Notes: generated by a model from the letters alone, not told the origin. A stretch of 26,793 bases of DNA from Bacteroidales bacterium (GCA_016296345.1 JAEDJL010000028.1:1-26793); one strand, 5' to 3'; numbered from the stretch's first letter, positions 15,036-23,000 are shown. Translations and numbers: made by a program.

Positions 15036-15869
15036 TTATTTAATGTTTGTCTTTTCGATTACTATGTCTGCCAAGTGCATGAAGCTTTCTGCTTCGGGCG
15101 AAGAAAAGTCGAGCGAAATGGGATTTCCGCTGTCGTTTGTCTCAGAAATGTCGAGCGAAATGGGAATTTGGGATATTAGTTCCACATCAAGTTCTTTTGC
15201 CAAGGCTTCTGTGCCTCCTTTTCCGAAGATGTAGTATTTGTTGTTTGGCAGTTCTTTCGGAGTAAAGTAAGCCATATTTTCCACAAGTCCCAAAACAGGG
15301 ATTGCGATTTGGTCGTTCTTGAACATATTTACTGCTCTTCTCACATCGGCAACTGCAAGCTGTTGAGGGGTACAAACAAACAATGCTCCGCTTACAGAGA
15401 ATTGCTGAACAAGAGTAAGTTGTATATCGCCCGTTCCCGGAGGCATATCCAAAATCATAAAGTCCAATTCACCCCAATGGGTTTCGGTGAGCATTTGTGT
15501 AAGTGTGTTTGCTGCCATCGGCCCTCTCCACAACATCGGACGCTCCTTATCGACAAAGAATCCGACACTCATGAGTTTTATTCCGAACTTCTCAAATGGC
15601 AACATGAGCTGTTTGCCGTCTATCTCGGCTGCCATGACTTGTTCGTTCTCGATATTGAACAACGTAGGGATACTTGGTCCGTATATGTCGGCATCTGCCA
15701 ATCCTACTCTGTAACCTTTTTTTGCCAAGGAGAGGGCAAGGTTTGCGGCAACTGTCGATTTGCCGACGCCGCCCTTGCCACTTGCAACGGCAATGACGTG
15801 TTTTATTTTGCTCATTGCCGAATTGATGGCTTCTTGTTTCCTTTTCTTTTCCTCAAATATGTTAGTCAT
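15036..15869 (-). CDS. Mrp/ApbC/NBP35-family P-loop ATPase
   Basis: The 277-residue ParA-like ATPase is associated with Fe-S cluster carriage. It has the deviant Walker A GKGGVGKS (31-38), the ADADIYGPSIPTLF switch, the Walker B-like FMILDMPPGTGD and GLVENMAYF. It lacks the N-terminal DUF59 (MIP18) domain common in longer Mrp proteins. It also lacks the CxxC normally found after ENMxYF, with TPKELPNNKYYIFGKGG in its place, a form I recall from Bacteroidetes relatives. The start at 15869 is chosen because the in-frame ATG at 15899 lies inside the -7 box of the promoter. It heads the operon with the NifU-like and adenosyltransferase genes. Confidence 0.92.
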   Translation of the reverse strand: MTNIFEEKKRKQEAINSAMSKIKHVIAVASGKGGVGKSTVAANLALSLAKKGYRVGLADADIYGPSIPTLFNIENEQVMAAEIDGKQLMLPFEKFGIKLMSVGFFVDKERPMLWRGPMAANTLTQMLTETHWGELDFMILDMPPGTGDIQLTLVQQFSVSGALFVCTPQQLAVADVRRAVNMFKNDQIAIPVLGLVENMAYFTPKELPNNKYYIFGKGGTEALAKELDVELISQIPISLDISETNDSGNPISLDFSSPEAESFMHLADIVIEKTNIK

Positions 15870-15896
15870 GTTATTTACTTGTTTCAAAAACGGGTG

Positions 15897-15925
15897 CAAA
15901 GATATGAAATTCTATTCACAGCAAA
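15897..15925 (-). promoter_or_regulatory. Promoter of the mrp operon
   Basis: On the minus strand a -33 TTTG (15925-15922) and a -7 TATCTTTG (15904-15897) are 17 bp apart, a textbook Bacteroidetes promoter. The leader to the ATG at 15869 is about 20-27 nt. This site decides the start codon of mrp. Confidence 0.75.
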
Positions 15926-15983
15926 GCAATTTTATTGCAAAGAGTTGGCGTTTTGTTCCCAAAAGAGTTGAATTTGCCAAGTA

Positions 15984-17666
15984 TTATTGCTGTGTTTTGA
16001 CGATTGCTTCGGTAATATTGATTGCAAAGTCTGCCAATTTCTCGCATTGAGCGTACAGATTGCTGTAACAAATTCCTGTTTGGTAGGAATAGATGTTGTT
16101 TTTGACAGCTTCGGTGTGTTCGGTGCGGAGTTCGTCGCGGTAGTTGTTGATTTTTGTTTCTATTTCGGCTGCTCTTTCTCCCTTTACGCTATGATAGTTT
16201 TCCGAAAGGTTGTCGTTCATTTCCAATACGGCTTCTCTGACAAGTGAGAACATCTTTTGGAGTTTGTCTCTCATGTCTTGGGTAAACCATATATTTTGTT
16301 TCTTTTTGCTTTCTATGGCAATCGAAAGTTGATAGCAGCTGTCGCCAATGCTTTCCAAATTATCTACAATGCGGAGCATGGAACTTATCTCTTGCGAAGC
16401 ACCAAGGCTGAGTTCGTTTTCGCTCACCTTTGTCAGATAATTGGCAATCTCGACTTCCATTCGGTCGGTGATTTCCTCATATTTCTTGGTGCGTTGCATG
16501 AGATAGTCAAACTTTTTGTCGTCTTTTTCTACAAAAAGGTCGGGTATAAACTCATACATTCGCACAACTCTTTTGCTGAATGCTTCTATTTCTTTTTTTG
16601 CAGGCTCTATGCTCAGTTCGGAAGCCGACATCAAACCTGTCGGAATGAACTTCAAACGGAATTCTTCTTCGTCGTTTGCAGGCACCATCTTGTTTACGAG
16701 TTTCTCAATCGAAGGAATGAACCACACAAGTATCGATGTATTGAGCAGGTTGAAGAAGCTGTGGAAGCAGGAAAGGGCAATAGGAATTGCAGCTGCCGAC
16801 TGCATAGGGTCGATGCCTTTTGTTGCCAACATAAACTTGCTTATAAAGAACAAGAATGGCTTGAAGAGTATCAAAATCCAGCAAACACCTATAAGATTAA
16901 AGACAAGGTGCGCTCTTGCTGCCCTTTTTGCGGTTGCGTTTGCCATAAGGGCTGCCATATTTGCCGTGATTGTCGTTCCTATGTTCTCGCCCAACACCAA
17001 GGCTGCGGCTACCTCAAAGTCTATCAAGCCTTGCGAACACATCACAAGGGTAACTGCCATCATTGCCGAGGAGGATTGGACTATTACGGTGAGTATCGTG
17101 CCAATTAAGACAAACAACAAAATGGACAAATAACCATAATCAGAAAGCGAACCTATGAAATTCAACACTCCTGCGTACTCGGGCTGAGTGAAATCGGGAA
17201 CTCCGTTTTTCAAAGCCTCCAACCCCATAAACAAGAGTGCAAATCCCACAAAGAACTCTCCCAACGACTTGCGTTTTTTCATAAACAACAGCGGTGTTGC
17301 AACGGCTATGAGAGGGAAAACGATAAGTGAGGTCGAGAACTCGAAGCCCAAGAGCGATATTATCCAAGCTGTAACCGTTGTTCCTATGTTTGCACCCATT
17401 ATGACGGCGATTGCTCCCGATAATTTGAGCAGTCCTGCATTCACAAAGCTGACAACCATCACCGTTGTAGCCGAAGAAGATTGTATAAGGGTCGTTATTC
17501 CAACTCCGGTGATGACACCGCTCAATCTGTTTGAGGTCATCTTGGAGAGAATGCCCCTCATCTTGTCGCCGGCAAGCTTTTGCAAGGCATCACTCATTAC
17601 TTTCATTCCGTAGAGGAACAATCCCAATGCTCCTATCAGCTCTAAGGCTTTCAACACTGCACCCAT
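15984..17666 (-). CDS. Na/Pi cotransporter family protein with PhoU-like tail
   Basis: The 560-residue inner-membrane protein has two inverted NptA/SLC34-type repeats, each with the substrate motif QSSSA (residues 62-68 QSSSATT and 197-201 QSSSA) and the partner loops GANIGTT (91-97) and GENIGTT. After the last membrane helix (near residue 320) comes a cytoplasmic helical domain of about 200 residues resembling PhoU. In characterised relatives this fold couples sodium-driven phosphate uptake to cell phosphate status. Transport of phosphate is inferred from the family. The gene has its own promoter and appears to be a single-gene unit. Confidence 0.92.
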   Translation of the reverse strand: MGAVLKALELIGALGLFLYGMKVMSDALQKLAGDKMRGILSKMTSNRLSGVITGVGITTLIQSSSATTVMVVSFVNAGLLKLSGAIAVIMGANIGTTVTAWIISLLGFEFSTSLIVFPLIAVATPLLFMKKRKSLGEFFVGFALLFMGLEALKNGVPDFTQPEYAGVLNFIGSLSDYGYLSILLFVLIGTILTVIVQSSSAMMAVTLVMCSQGLIDFEVAAALVLGENIGTTITANMAALMANATAKRAARAHLVFNLIGVCWILILFKPFLFFISKFMLATKGIDPMQSAAAIPIALSCFHSFFNLLNTSILVWFIPSIEKLVNKMVPANDEEEFRLKFIPTGLMSASELSIEPAKKEIEAFSKRVVRMYEFIPDLFVEKDDKKFDYLMQRTKKYEEITDRMEVEIANYLTKVSENELSLGASQEISSMLRIVDNLESIGDSCYQLSIAIESKKKQNIWFTQDMRDKLQKMFSLVREAVLEMNDNLSENYHSVKGERAAEIETKINNYRDELRTEHTEAVKNNIYSYQTGICYSNLYAQCEKLADFAINITEAIVKTQQ

Positions 17667-17722
17667 GCTTGTCTGTCTGTTTTGTTCTTAGAAAATTTTT
17701 GTCAAGTATTTGTTACGGCTTG

Positions 17723-17751
17723 CAAAGATAAAAATTATTCTTTACTTCAAA
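17723..17751 (-). promoter_or_regulatory. Promoter of the Na/Pi cotransporter gene
   Basis: The minus strand has TTTG (17751-17748) and TATCTTTG (17730-17723) with 17 bp between. The -33 box overlaps the stop codon (17747-17749) of the upstream DUF4491 gene. The leader to the ATG at 17666 is about 50-56 nt. Confidence 0.72.
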
Positions 17752-18046
17752 GGGCTTTTTGATTTCGTTTTTTGTCTTTCTTGGGAAACCAACCTTTTGC
17801 CACTCTTTTTTGCTGTTCAAAGAGTTCTTTGATAGTCCACAATGAGGAAAAGGCAAAAACGCCTGACAATGAGGAGAGAACTACATTTTTGACCAACATT
17901 GAGATTATTATTCCGCCAATTCCTGCAAGCAAAAATACCCACCAAGGTTTTGTTCCCCAATGATATTCCACTTTTATGACCAAGGGGTGAAACAGACTTA
18001 TGATTAAAAAGGTACTTATGCCGATTATCAATCCTGCAAAGTTCAT
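17747..18046 (-). CDS. DUF4491-type small membrane protein
   Basis: The 99-residue protein has three predicted membrane helices: GLIIGISTFLIISLFHPLVI, WWVFLLAGIGGIIISMLV and a third around SSLSGVFAFSSLWTI. It ends in a basic tail (KRVAKGWFPKKDKK). This pattern, with FHPLVIK at the first helix end and RVxKGWFP at the tail, is that of the Bacteroidetes DUF4491 family, of unknown function. The ATG at 18046 overlaps the glycosyltransferase stop (ATGA). The frame is open to 18136 but the upstream part is not family-like. It is the last gene in a three-gene operon. Confidence 0.85.
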   Translation of the reverse strand: MNFAGLIIGISTFLIISLFHPLVIKVEYHWGTKPWWVFLLAGIGGIIISMLVKNVVLSSLSGVFAFSSLWTIKELFEQQKRVAKGWFPKKDKKRNQKAL

Positions 18047-19065
18047 TTGGTTTTGAAAATTTGATTGTATATCTGTGAGAAATGCCTTGCCCTGCCTGTT
18101 TTTGCAAGTCTTACTATGCTTTGGTGCAAGACGCAATCGGGATAGTTGTCCGGATTGTTTGTTTGTCCCTTGTATATATGTATTATTTTCTTGAAGTCTC
18201 GGTGTGCCTGTCTCACAGCAAGAGCTTCTTTGGGTTTCCCGCCAAGAAGAAATACCATTGCAGCTACAAAATCGAGTACTTTGCGTTTGTCAATGACTGA
18301 TTTTACTTTGTCTTTCGGCAGGTTTTTGTAGAGCAGAAGCAGGTTATTTCTAAAATTGAGGTAGGTTTTGCGTGCGGAAGTCTTGTTGAGAGTACCTCCT
18401 CCGAGGTGATAGACCGTCGATTTCGGCGTATATACGATTTTGTAACCTGCATTTTTCAATCTCCAACAAAGGTCTATCTCTTCCATGTGGGCAAAGAAAT
18501 TCTCGGCCAAGCCTCCGAAGCGGTGATAAAGCTCTGCTTTTATGAACAATGCAGCACCGCTTGCCCAAAATATCTCTCTTTCCTGCTCATATTGACCATT
18601 GTCTTGTTCCAAAGTGTCGAATATTCTGCCCGCACAGAAGGGATAGCCCAAGTAATCGATATATCCTCCTGCCGCTCCTGCATATTCAAACATCGTTTTG
18701 TCGCAATGGCTTAGCAATTTTGGCTGACAGGCAGCTATGTCGGGGTTTTGCTTCAACAGCTCCAAGGGTCGCTCTGTCCAACCTTCGCTTACCTCCACAT
18801 CGGAGTTGAGAAGACAATAATACTTGGCATCTATGCTTTGCAGAGCCTTGTTGTAACCACCCGTAAATCCGTAGTTCTTGTCAAAAGACATCACTTCGAT
18901 TTGCGGAAAGTTGCTTCTCACGTACTCAACCGAGTTGTCATTCGAGCCATTGTCGGCAAAGACAATCTTGCAGCCCTTGCTATATCCGACAACCGACGGA
19001 AGGTAAGTTGCGAGCAGCTCTCGGGTGTTGTAGTTCAGTATGACGATTGCAAGCTCGCAGCCCAC
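18043..19065 (-). CDS. Family 2 glycosyltransferase
   Basis: The 340-residue GT-A fold enzyme is of the rhamnosyltransferase-like GT2 type. It shows AIVILNYNTRELL at the start, the nucleotide-binding VFADNGSNDNS, YGFTGGYNKAL, the metal-binding LLNSDVEV (NSD in place of DxD), and the acceptor-side ENFFAHMEEIDLCWR. The start is a GTG at 19065 that overlaps the TAG stop of the upstream gene (TAGTG), and no in-frame ATG lies further upstream. The enzyme probably adds a sugar to a surface polysaccharide or glycoprotein. Sugar and acceptor cannot be predicted. It sits between a GWxTD protein and DUF4491. Confidence 0.92.
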   Translation of the reverse strand: MGCELAIVILNYNTRELLATYLPSVVGYSKGCKIVFADNGSNDNSVEYVRSNFPQIEVMSFDKNYGFTGGYNKALQSIDAKYYCLLNSDVEVSEGWTERPLELLKQNPDIAACQPKLLSHCDKTMFEYAGAAGGYIDYLGYPFCAGRIFDTLEQDNGQYEQEREIFWASGAALFIKAELYHRFGGLAENFFAHMEEIDLCWRLKNAGYKIVYTPKSTVYHLGGGTLNKTSARKTYLNFRNNLLLLYKNLPKDKVKSVIDKRKVLDFVAAMVFLLGGKPKEALAVRQAHRDFKKIIHIYKGQTNNPDNYPDCVLHQSIVRLAKTGRARHFSQIYNQIFKTK

Positions 19066-20558
19066 TACTTGTGTCCTTTTCTGAATTGAACGCCTGCCTC
19101 TCCTTCAACTCCCGGTCCGAGGGTATATCGCGAAAGCACATCTTCCCAATAAATCTCGTTTACCTCACCTTTGGCGTTTGAATGCAAGAGAGTGTATTCG
19201 CTAAGGTCGTTTTGCTTTGCATAGAAGACGAATGTACGGTTGCTTTCGCCAAAAGGAGTGCGGTCATATCGCCACATCTGATAAGGAAGGTAATTGACAC
19301 CGTCTGCATCTCTCTTTTCCATTCCCGGAGTTGCCGCAATGTCATTTTGTGTTCTCTTTTTCATTCCGGTGGAAGCCTTGAATTTTTCATCAATCACGTT
19401 TGAAGGCGGACCGTAAACCAAATATACTCTTCCCATATCGGTCTGATAGCCTTTCTTTATCGAGGTTGTATAGTGCTTGTTCACATATTCGAGCCTTGTT
19501 CTGTACTCTTGCCATGCACTTTCGGGAGAGACAGAATTTTCATTCTTCCAGAAGTTATAGAGGAATGCTTGTTTTTCTTCTTTGGTTGCGTTCTTTCTGT
19601 CTTTGCGAATGAACTTTCGGGCAGCTTCGCTTGCAATCGGGTCGAGGCTTTCGATGTTTTCTTCCAACTGTTCGTCGCTAAGTGCAAAGACAAAGGAATT
19701 TTGAGGAATGTCTGATGCAAGAGCTGCTTTCTTGTCGCTTTGTTTGAAGAATGTCTCACGCTTGTAAGCATGAAGTATATTCTTAATATCTCTTACCTCC
19801 AAGGTCAGATAGTAGCTGCCTTCGCACAATTCGCTAATGTCCAAAGCCCCGACAAGAGCCGAAACAGGCTTAGCCTTGAATTTCTCTGCTCGCATTACGG
19901 TCTCAATCCTTCGATTGGTCGAGAAATCTTCAATCACCGCCGTTACAAAATAGAGACTGTCGGCAGCAAAATACTTGTCTGCATTGTATATCTCCACATA
20001 ATAGTCAAGACGGTTCATCTCTTTGGGAATTACATCATAAGGATAAGGAATGATGTCATAGCCTTGCTTGCTGCTGAGGGTTTGACTTGCTGATTTTTTC
20101 GGTGGCATTATTATCTGCACATCCGACACAGCAAGCTCGTTTTCGGGATAATCCATCTTGATAACGTCTTTGATTTCCACAGCCTCGGCAGAAGAGTTCT
20201 TGTCTTTGAAAGACATATAAAGAAGATATGTGCCGTTGTTTAATTTAACTCTCTGAATATCGAGCATTTGCCCCTTATCGTCATTGGAAGACTTCTTTGC
20301 GTTCAAGTCTCTCTTGTCCAAATATAATACATTCTTGGTGTCGTTCACATCGCAAATCAGTGTTGTCAGCTCAACTTGAGCATTGTCCTTATTGATTTCG
20401 AGACCTTGTAACTCTATTGCGGTGTTAATGTCCACATAATTGCCTTGTTGTGAAGAATATGTGGTAAAAGAATACATCGCACTCAAGCCTTGTGCAAACA
20501 CCCCTGCGGGGATAAAACAAAGCACAAAAAGTACTATTCTTCTCATCGTGTTTTTCAT
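19065..20558 (-). CDS. GWxTD-domain exported protein
   Basis: The 497-residue protein has a signal peptide (MRRIVLFVLCFIPAGVFAQ). A long N-terminal region of beta-strand character covers residues 25-300. The C-terminal GWxTD domain begins near residue 370, with GYQTDMGRVYLVYGPP (tyrosine in place of the usual tryptophan) and YQMWRYDRTPFGESNRTFVFY. GWxTD domains occur in secreted proteins of Bacteroidetes and Acidobacteria and their biochemical role is not known. Two ATGs, 20558 and 20546, both precede the signal peptide, and the upstream one is kept. The gene is first in an operon with a GT2 enzyme and DUF4491. A repeat array ends only 7 bp upstream of its start. Confidence 0.82.
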   Translation of the reverse strand: MKNTMRRIVLFVLCFIPAGVFAQGLSAMYSFTTYSSQQGNYVDINTAIELQGLEINKDNAQVELTTLICDVNDTKNVLYLDKRDLNAKKSSNDDKGQMLDIQRVKLNNGTYLLYMSFKDKNSSAEAVEIKDVIKMDYPENELAVSDVQIIMPPKKSASQTLSSKQGYDIIPYPYDVIPKEMNRLDYYVEIYNADKYFAADSLYFVTAVIEDFSTNRRIETVMRAEKFKAKPVSALVGALDISELCEGSYYLTLEVRDIKNILHAYKRETFFKQSDKKAALASDIPQNSFVFALSDEQLEENIESLDPIASEAARKFIRKDRKNATKEEKQAFLYNFWKNENSVSPESAWQEYRTRLEYVNKHYTTSIKKGYQTDMGRVYLVYGPPSNVIDEKFKASTGMKKRTQNDIAATPGMEKRDADGVNYLPYQMWRYDRTPFGESNRTFVFYAKQNDLSEYTLLHSNAKGEVNEIYWEDVLSRYTLGPGVEGEAGVQFRKGHK

Positions 20559-20564
20559 CTGTTT

Positions 20565-20717
20565 TAACTCTTCGTTTTATTTTACTGACTCTTCGTTTTA
20601 TTCGTCTGAAACGCCGTTTTATTTCACTGACTTCAAGAGTTATTTTCCCTCACATTTGGTAACACAAAACGCCTTTCAAACATACCTTTGAACATAACGC
20701 AACAACACGCCCTTTTA
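20565..20717. repeat. Array E: four in-register degenerate units plus two out-of-register remnants
   Basis: In-register centres are 20572, 20593, 20614 and 20635 (spacing 21). Only the third (TGAAACGCCGTTTTA) is canonical. The first two keep the right half CGTTTTA but have left halves AACTCTT and GACTCTT. The fourth has a right half AAGAGTTA, the exact mirror of the left half of unit 1. Two decayed copies follow at centres 20672 (CAAAACGCCTTTCAA, one G missing) and 20710 (CAACACGCCCTTTTA), out of the 21-bp register. The region lies between the rpsA terminator and the GWxTD gene and contains no gene. Confidence 0.75.
20677..20705 (-). promoter_or_regulatory. Candidate promoter of the GWxTD operon
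   Basis: The minus strand has TATGTTTG (20684-20677) with TTG 18 bp upstream (20705-20703). If used, the whole in-register part of array E would lie in a leader of roughly 110 nt. No better candidate is seen between the rpsA terminator and 20558, but the match is not decisive. Confidence 0.35.
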
Positions 20718-20767
20718 GTGTGCAACAAGGGCTTGGATTCGTCTTTTTCTTGTTGGCAACAAAAAAA

Positions 20768-20797
20768 AGTTCCGTACCCCGAATGAGGTACGGAACT
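20768..20797 (-). terminator. Intrinsic terminator of rpsA
   Basis: An 11-bp perfect stem, AGTTCCGTACC (20768-20778) with GGTACGGAACT (20787-20797), has an 8-base loop. Read on the minus strand it is followed by a run of eight Ts. It starts 32 bp downstream of the rpsA stop codon. Confidence 0.92.
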
Positions 20798-20829
20798 CTA
20801 TTAACATAGACTTTACAACTATGAGAGTA

Positions 20830-22608
20830 TTACTTATTCTCGTTTTTGTCCATTTCTTCTTTCAAGGAAGCAAGAATGTCAATGTCTCCAAGGGTGGTTT
20901 TCTCCAATCCTTCGTTGATTTTCTTCACTGTGGCTGCCTCGTTGTTGCCTTTCTTTTCATCTTTTGGCTCTTCGGGTTGCCATGTGCGAGTGTGTGAAAC
21001 GACGATTTTCTTGTTTTCTTTCGAGAACTCGATAACTTTGAAGTTCAACTTCTCATCAACCTTGACAGGAGTTTTGTCTTCTTTTATCAAGTGAGATTTT
21101 GGTGCAAAGCCCTCAACTCCGTAAGGAAGTGCGATTACTGCTCCGCCTTTGTCGTTTATAGTCATGATTGTTCCCTCATGAACTGAGTTAAGTGTGAAGA
21201 TGCTTTCAAATACGTCCCATGGATTTTCTTCAAGTTGCTTGTGTCCCAAGCTCAAACGACGATTTTCTGCATCAACTTCCAAAACAATTACTTCCATCTT
21301 TTCTCCTACCTTGGTAAATTCAGCAGGGTGTTTGATTTTCTTGCTCCACGACAAGTCAGAGATGTGAATCAATCCATCAACTCCTTCTTCCAATTCAACA
21401 AATATGCCAAAGTTGGTGAAGTTTCTTACAACTGCTGTGTGCTTGCTGCCAACCGGATATTTCTCTGCTATGTTTGTCCAAGGATCAGGAATAAGCTGTT
21501 TGATACCCAAGGACATTTTTCTTTCTTCTCTGTCCAAAGTCAAGATTACTGCTTCGACTTCGTCGCCAATCTTCAAGAAGTCGTGTGCTGTTCTCAAATG
21601 TTGGCTCCATGACATTTCGGTAACGTGGATTAGTCCTTCAACTCCCGGAATGATTTCGACAAATGCACCATAGTCTGCAACCACAACAACTTTTCCTTTT
21701 ACCTTGTCGCCAACTTTTAAGTTAGAATCCAAGCTGTCCCATGGGTGAGGAGTAAGTTGTTTCAAGCCCAAGGCTATTCTCTTCATGCTTTCGTCAAATT
21801 CAAGAATAACAACCTTGATTTTTTGATCTAATTGTACTACTTCCTCAGGGTGTTGTATTCTGCCCCATGACAAGTCTGTGATGTGTATCAAGCCATCTAC
21901 GCCGCCCAAGTCGATAAATGCTCCGTATGAAGTGATGTTCTTGACAGTTCCTTCCAATACTTGTCCTTTTTCCAACTTGGCAATAATTTCGGCTTTCTGT
22001 GCTTCTATTTCGTCTTCTATCAATGCCTTGTGAGAAACTACGACGTTCTTGTATTCGTTGTTTATCTTGACAACCTTGAACTCCATTACCTTATCAACAA
22101 ATTGGTCGTAATCTCTGATTGGTTTGACGTCTATCTGGCTGCCGGGCAAGAATGCTTCGATGCCAAACACATCAACGATAAGTCCGCCTTTGGTTCTGCT
22201 CTTCACATAACCGTTGATGATTTCTTGGCTTTCGTAAGCCTGATTTACTCTGTCCCAAGATTTTAGTATTCTTGCGTCTCTGTGAGAAAGCTTCAACTGT
22301 CCGCCTGCATCTTCTTTCTGAACTACGAATACTTCAACTTTGTCGCCTACTTTCAAATCTGGATTGTAACGAAACTCGTTCAAAGGAATAACTCCGTCGG
22401 ACTTAAATCCTATATTGACGATTACTTCACGACTGTCTTTTGCAACAACAACTCCTTCAACTACTTGTTGGTCTCCGATTTGATTGAATGTCTTGTCGTA
22501 TGCCTCAGATAGTTTTTCTTTTTCTTCTGCTGCATAACCTGTCTGTTCATTTCCTATTGCGTCCCAGTCGAAGTCTGCCAATGGTTGAACGTTTTTCAAA
22601 TCTCTCAT
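20830..22608 (-). CDS. rpsA: 30S ribosomal protein S1
   Basis: S1 binds mRNA on the 30S subunit and helps initiation, which matters especially in Bacteroidetes where Shine-Dalgarno pairing is little used. The 592-residue protein contains six S1 (OB-fold) domains, at about residues 50-115, 128-193, 214-283, 301-369, 386-456 and 474-545. The repeated signature is YGAFIDLGGVDGLIHITDLSW and variants such as FGIFVELEEGVDGLIHISDLSW. A charged tail (PEEPKDEKKGNNEA...) follows. It is transcribed alone, with a strong terminator and a leader of about 100 nt that shows base-pairing potential, possibly for autoregulation as known for E. coli rpsA (by a different leader). Confidence 0.97.
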   Translation of the reverse strand: MRDLKNVQPLADFDWDAIGNEQTGYAAEEKEKLSEAYDKTFNQIGDQQVVEGVVVAKDSREVIVNIGFKSDGVIPLNEFRYNPDLKVGDKVEVFVVQKEDAGGQLKLSHRDARILKSWDRVNQAYESQEIINGYVKSRTKGGLIVDVFGIEAFLPGSQIDVKPIRDYDQFVDKVMEFKVVKINNEYKNVVVSHKALIEDEIEAQKAEIIAKLEKGQVLEGTVKNITSYGAFIDLGGVDGLIHITDLSWGRIQHPEEVVQLDQKIKVVILEFDESMKRIALGLKQLTPHPWDSLDSNLKVGDKVKGKVVVVADYGAFVEIIPGVEGLIHVTEMSWSQHLRTAHDFLKIGDEVEAVILTLDREERKMSLGIKQLIPDPWTNIAEKYPVGSKHTAVVRNFTNFGIFVELEEGVDGLIHISDLSWSKKIKHPAEFTKVGEKMEVIVLEVDAENRRLSLGHKQLEENPWDVFESIFTLNSVHEGTIMTINDKGGAVIALPYGVEGFAPKSHLIKEDKTPVKVDEKLNFKVIEFSKENKKIVVSHTRTWQPEEPKDEKKGNNEAATVKKINEGLEKTTLGDIDILASLKEEMDKNENK

Positions 22609-22635
22609 TATAATTTCTTTTGTTTTTTTGTGTCC

Positions 22636-22725
22636 CTTGCCGGACGGTTAAACATTTTGTTACTCTCTTTCGTCTTTGTCTTTGTATGGCAAGCTGCAAT
22701 AAAGCCGAAAGAGACTGCAAAAGTA
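22636..22725 (-). promoter_or_regulatory. rpsA -7 box and structured 5' leader
   Basis: The minus strand shows a -7 box TACTTTTG at 22725-22718, but no convincing -33 TTTG. Starting almost at the predicted transcript start, TCTCTTTCG (22714-22706) can pair with CGAAAGAGA (22672-22664), a 9-bp stem. Its loop contains CTTGCC (22693-22688), which is complementary to GGCAAG (22641-22636) downstream of the stem, so an H-type pseudoknot is possible before the ATG at 22608. This is pairing potential only. No covariation could be tested. Confidence 0.45.
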
Positions 22726-22865
22726 CTTCTTTTTTTTGAACGACACCACTTTTAGGGTGTTATTTTTGTGAAAAACAATCATTTCTGCTGTTTTCAATGT
22801 TGCAAATGCTGCTGTTTATATACTTGATTTACAGATAGTTTGTTTGACTTGTTATTTCACTCTGC

Positions 22866-22943
22866 CAAAACGCCGTTTCGCAAAAATAAAACGGCGTTTT
22901 GTTCGGCTGAAACGCCGTTTTATTTGAACAGAACGGCGTTTTA
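22866..22943. repeat. Array F: four palindromic units at 21-bp pitch
   Basis: Centres are at 22873, 22894, 22915 and 22936, exactly 21 bp apart. The units are CAAAACGCCGTTTCG, TAAAACGGCGTTTTG, TGAAACGCCGTTTTA and CAGAACGGCGTTTTA, alternating C and G at the centre, so neighbours can pair as hairpins. The array lies in the 504-bp divergent gap between rpsA (-) and rimP (+), about 140 bp upstream of the rpsA -7 box and about 60 bp upstream of the rimP -33 box. The rest of this gap (22744-22862 and 22949-22995) shows no gene or other recognisable element. Confidence 0.9.
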
Positions 22944-23000
22944 TTTTGTGGCTTTGAGAGTGCGTTGTTGCTTTTTTCGAGATATTTTTGCGATTTTTGA

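Noticed and set aside
15870..15899. Longer N terminus for the Mrp ATPase
   Set aside because: The ATG at 15899 falls within the -7 box TATCTTTG, so it would not be transcribed.
15939..15976. Another array near AGAGTTGGCGTTTTG, with AAAGAGTTG repeated 23 bp apart
   Set aside because: Only a half-site (GGCGTTTTG) matches and the 21-bp register is not kept, so it is at most a decayed single unit.
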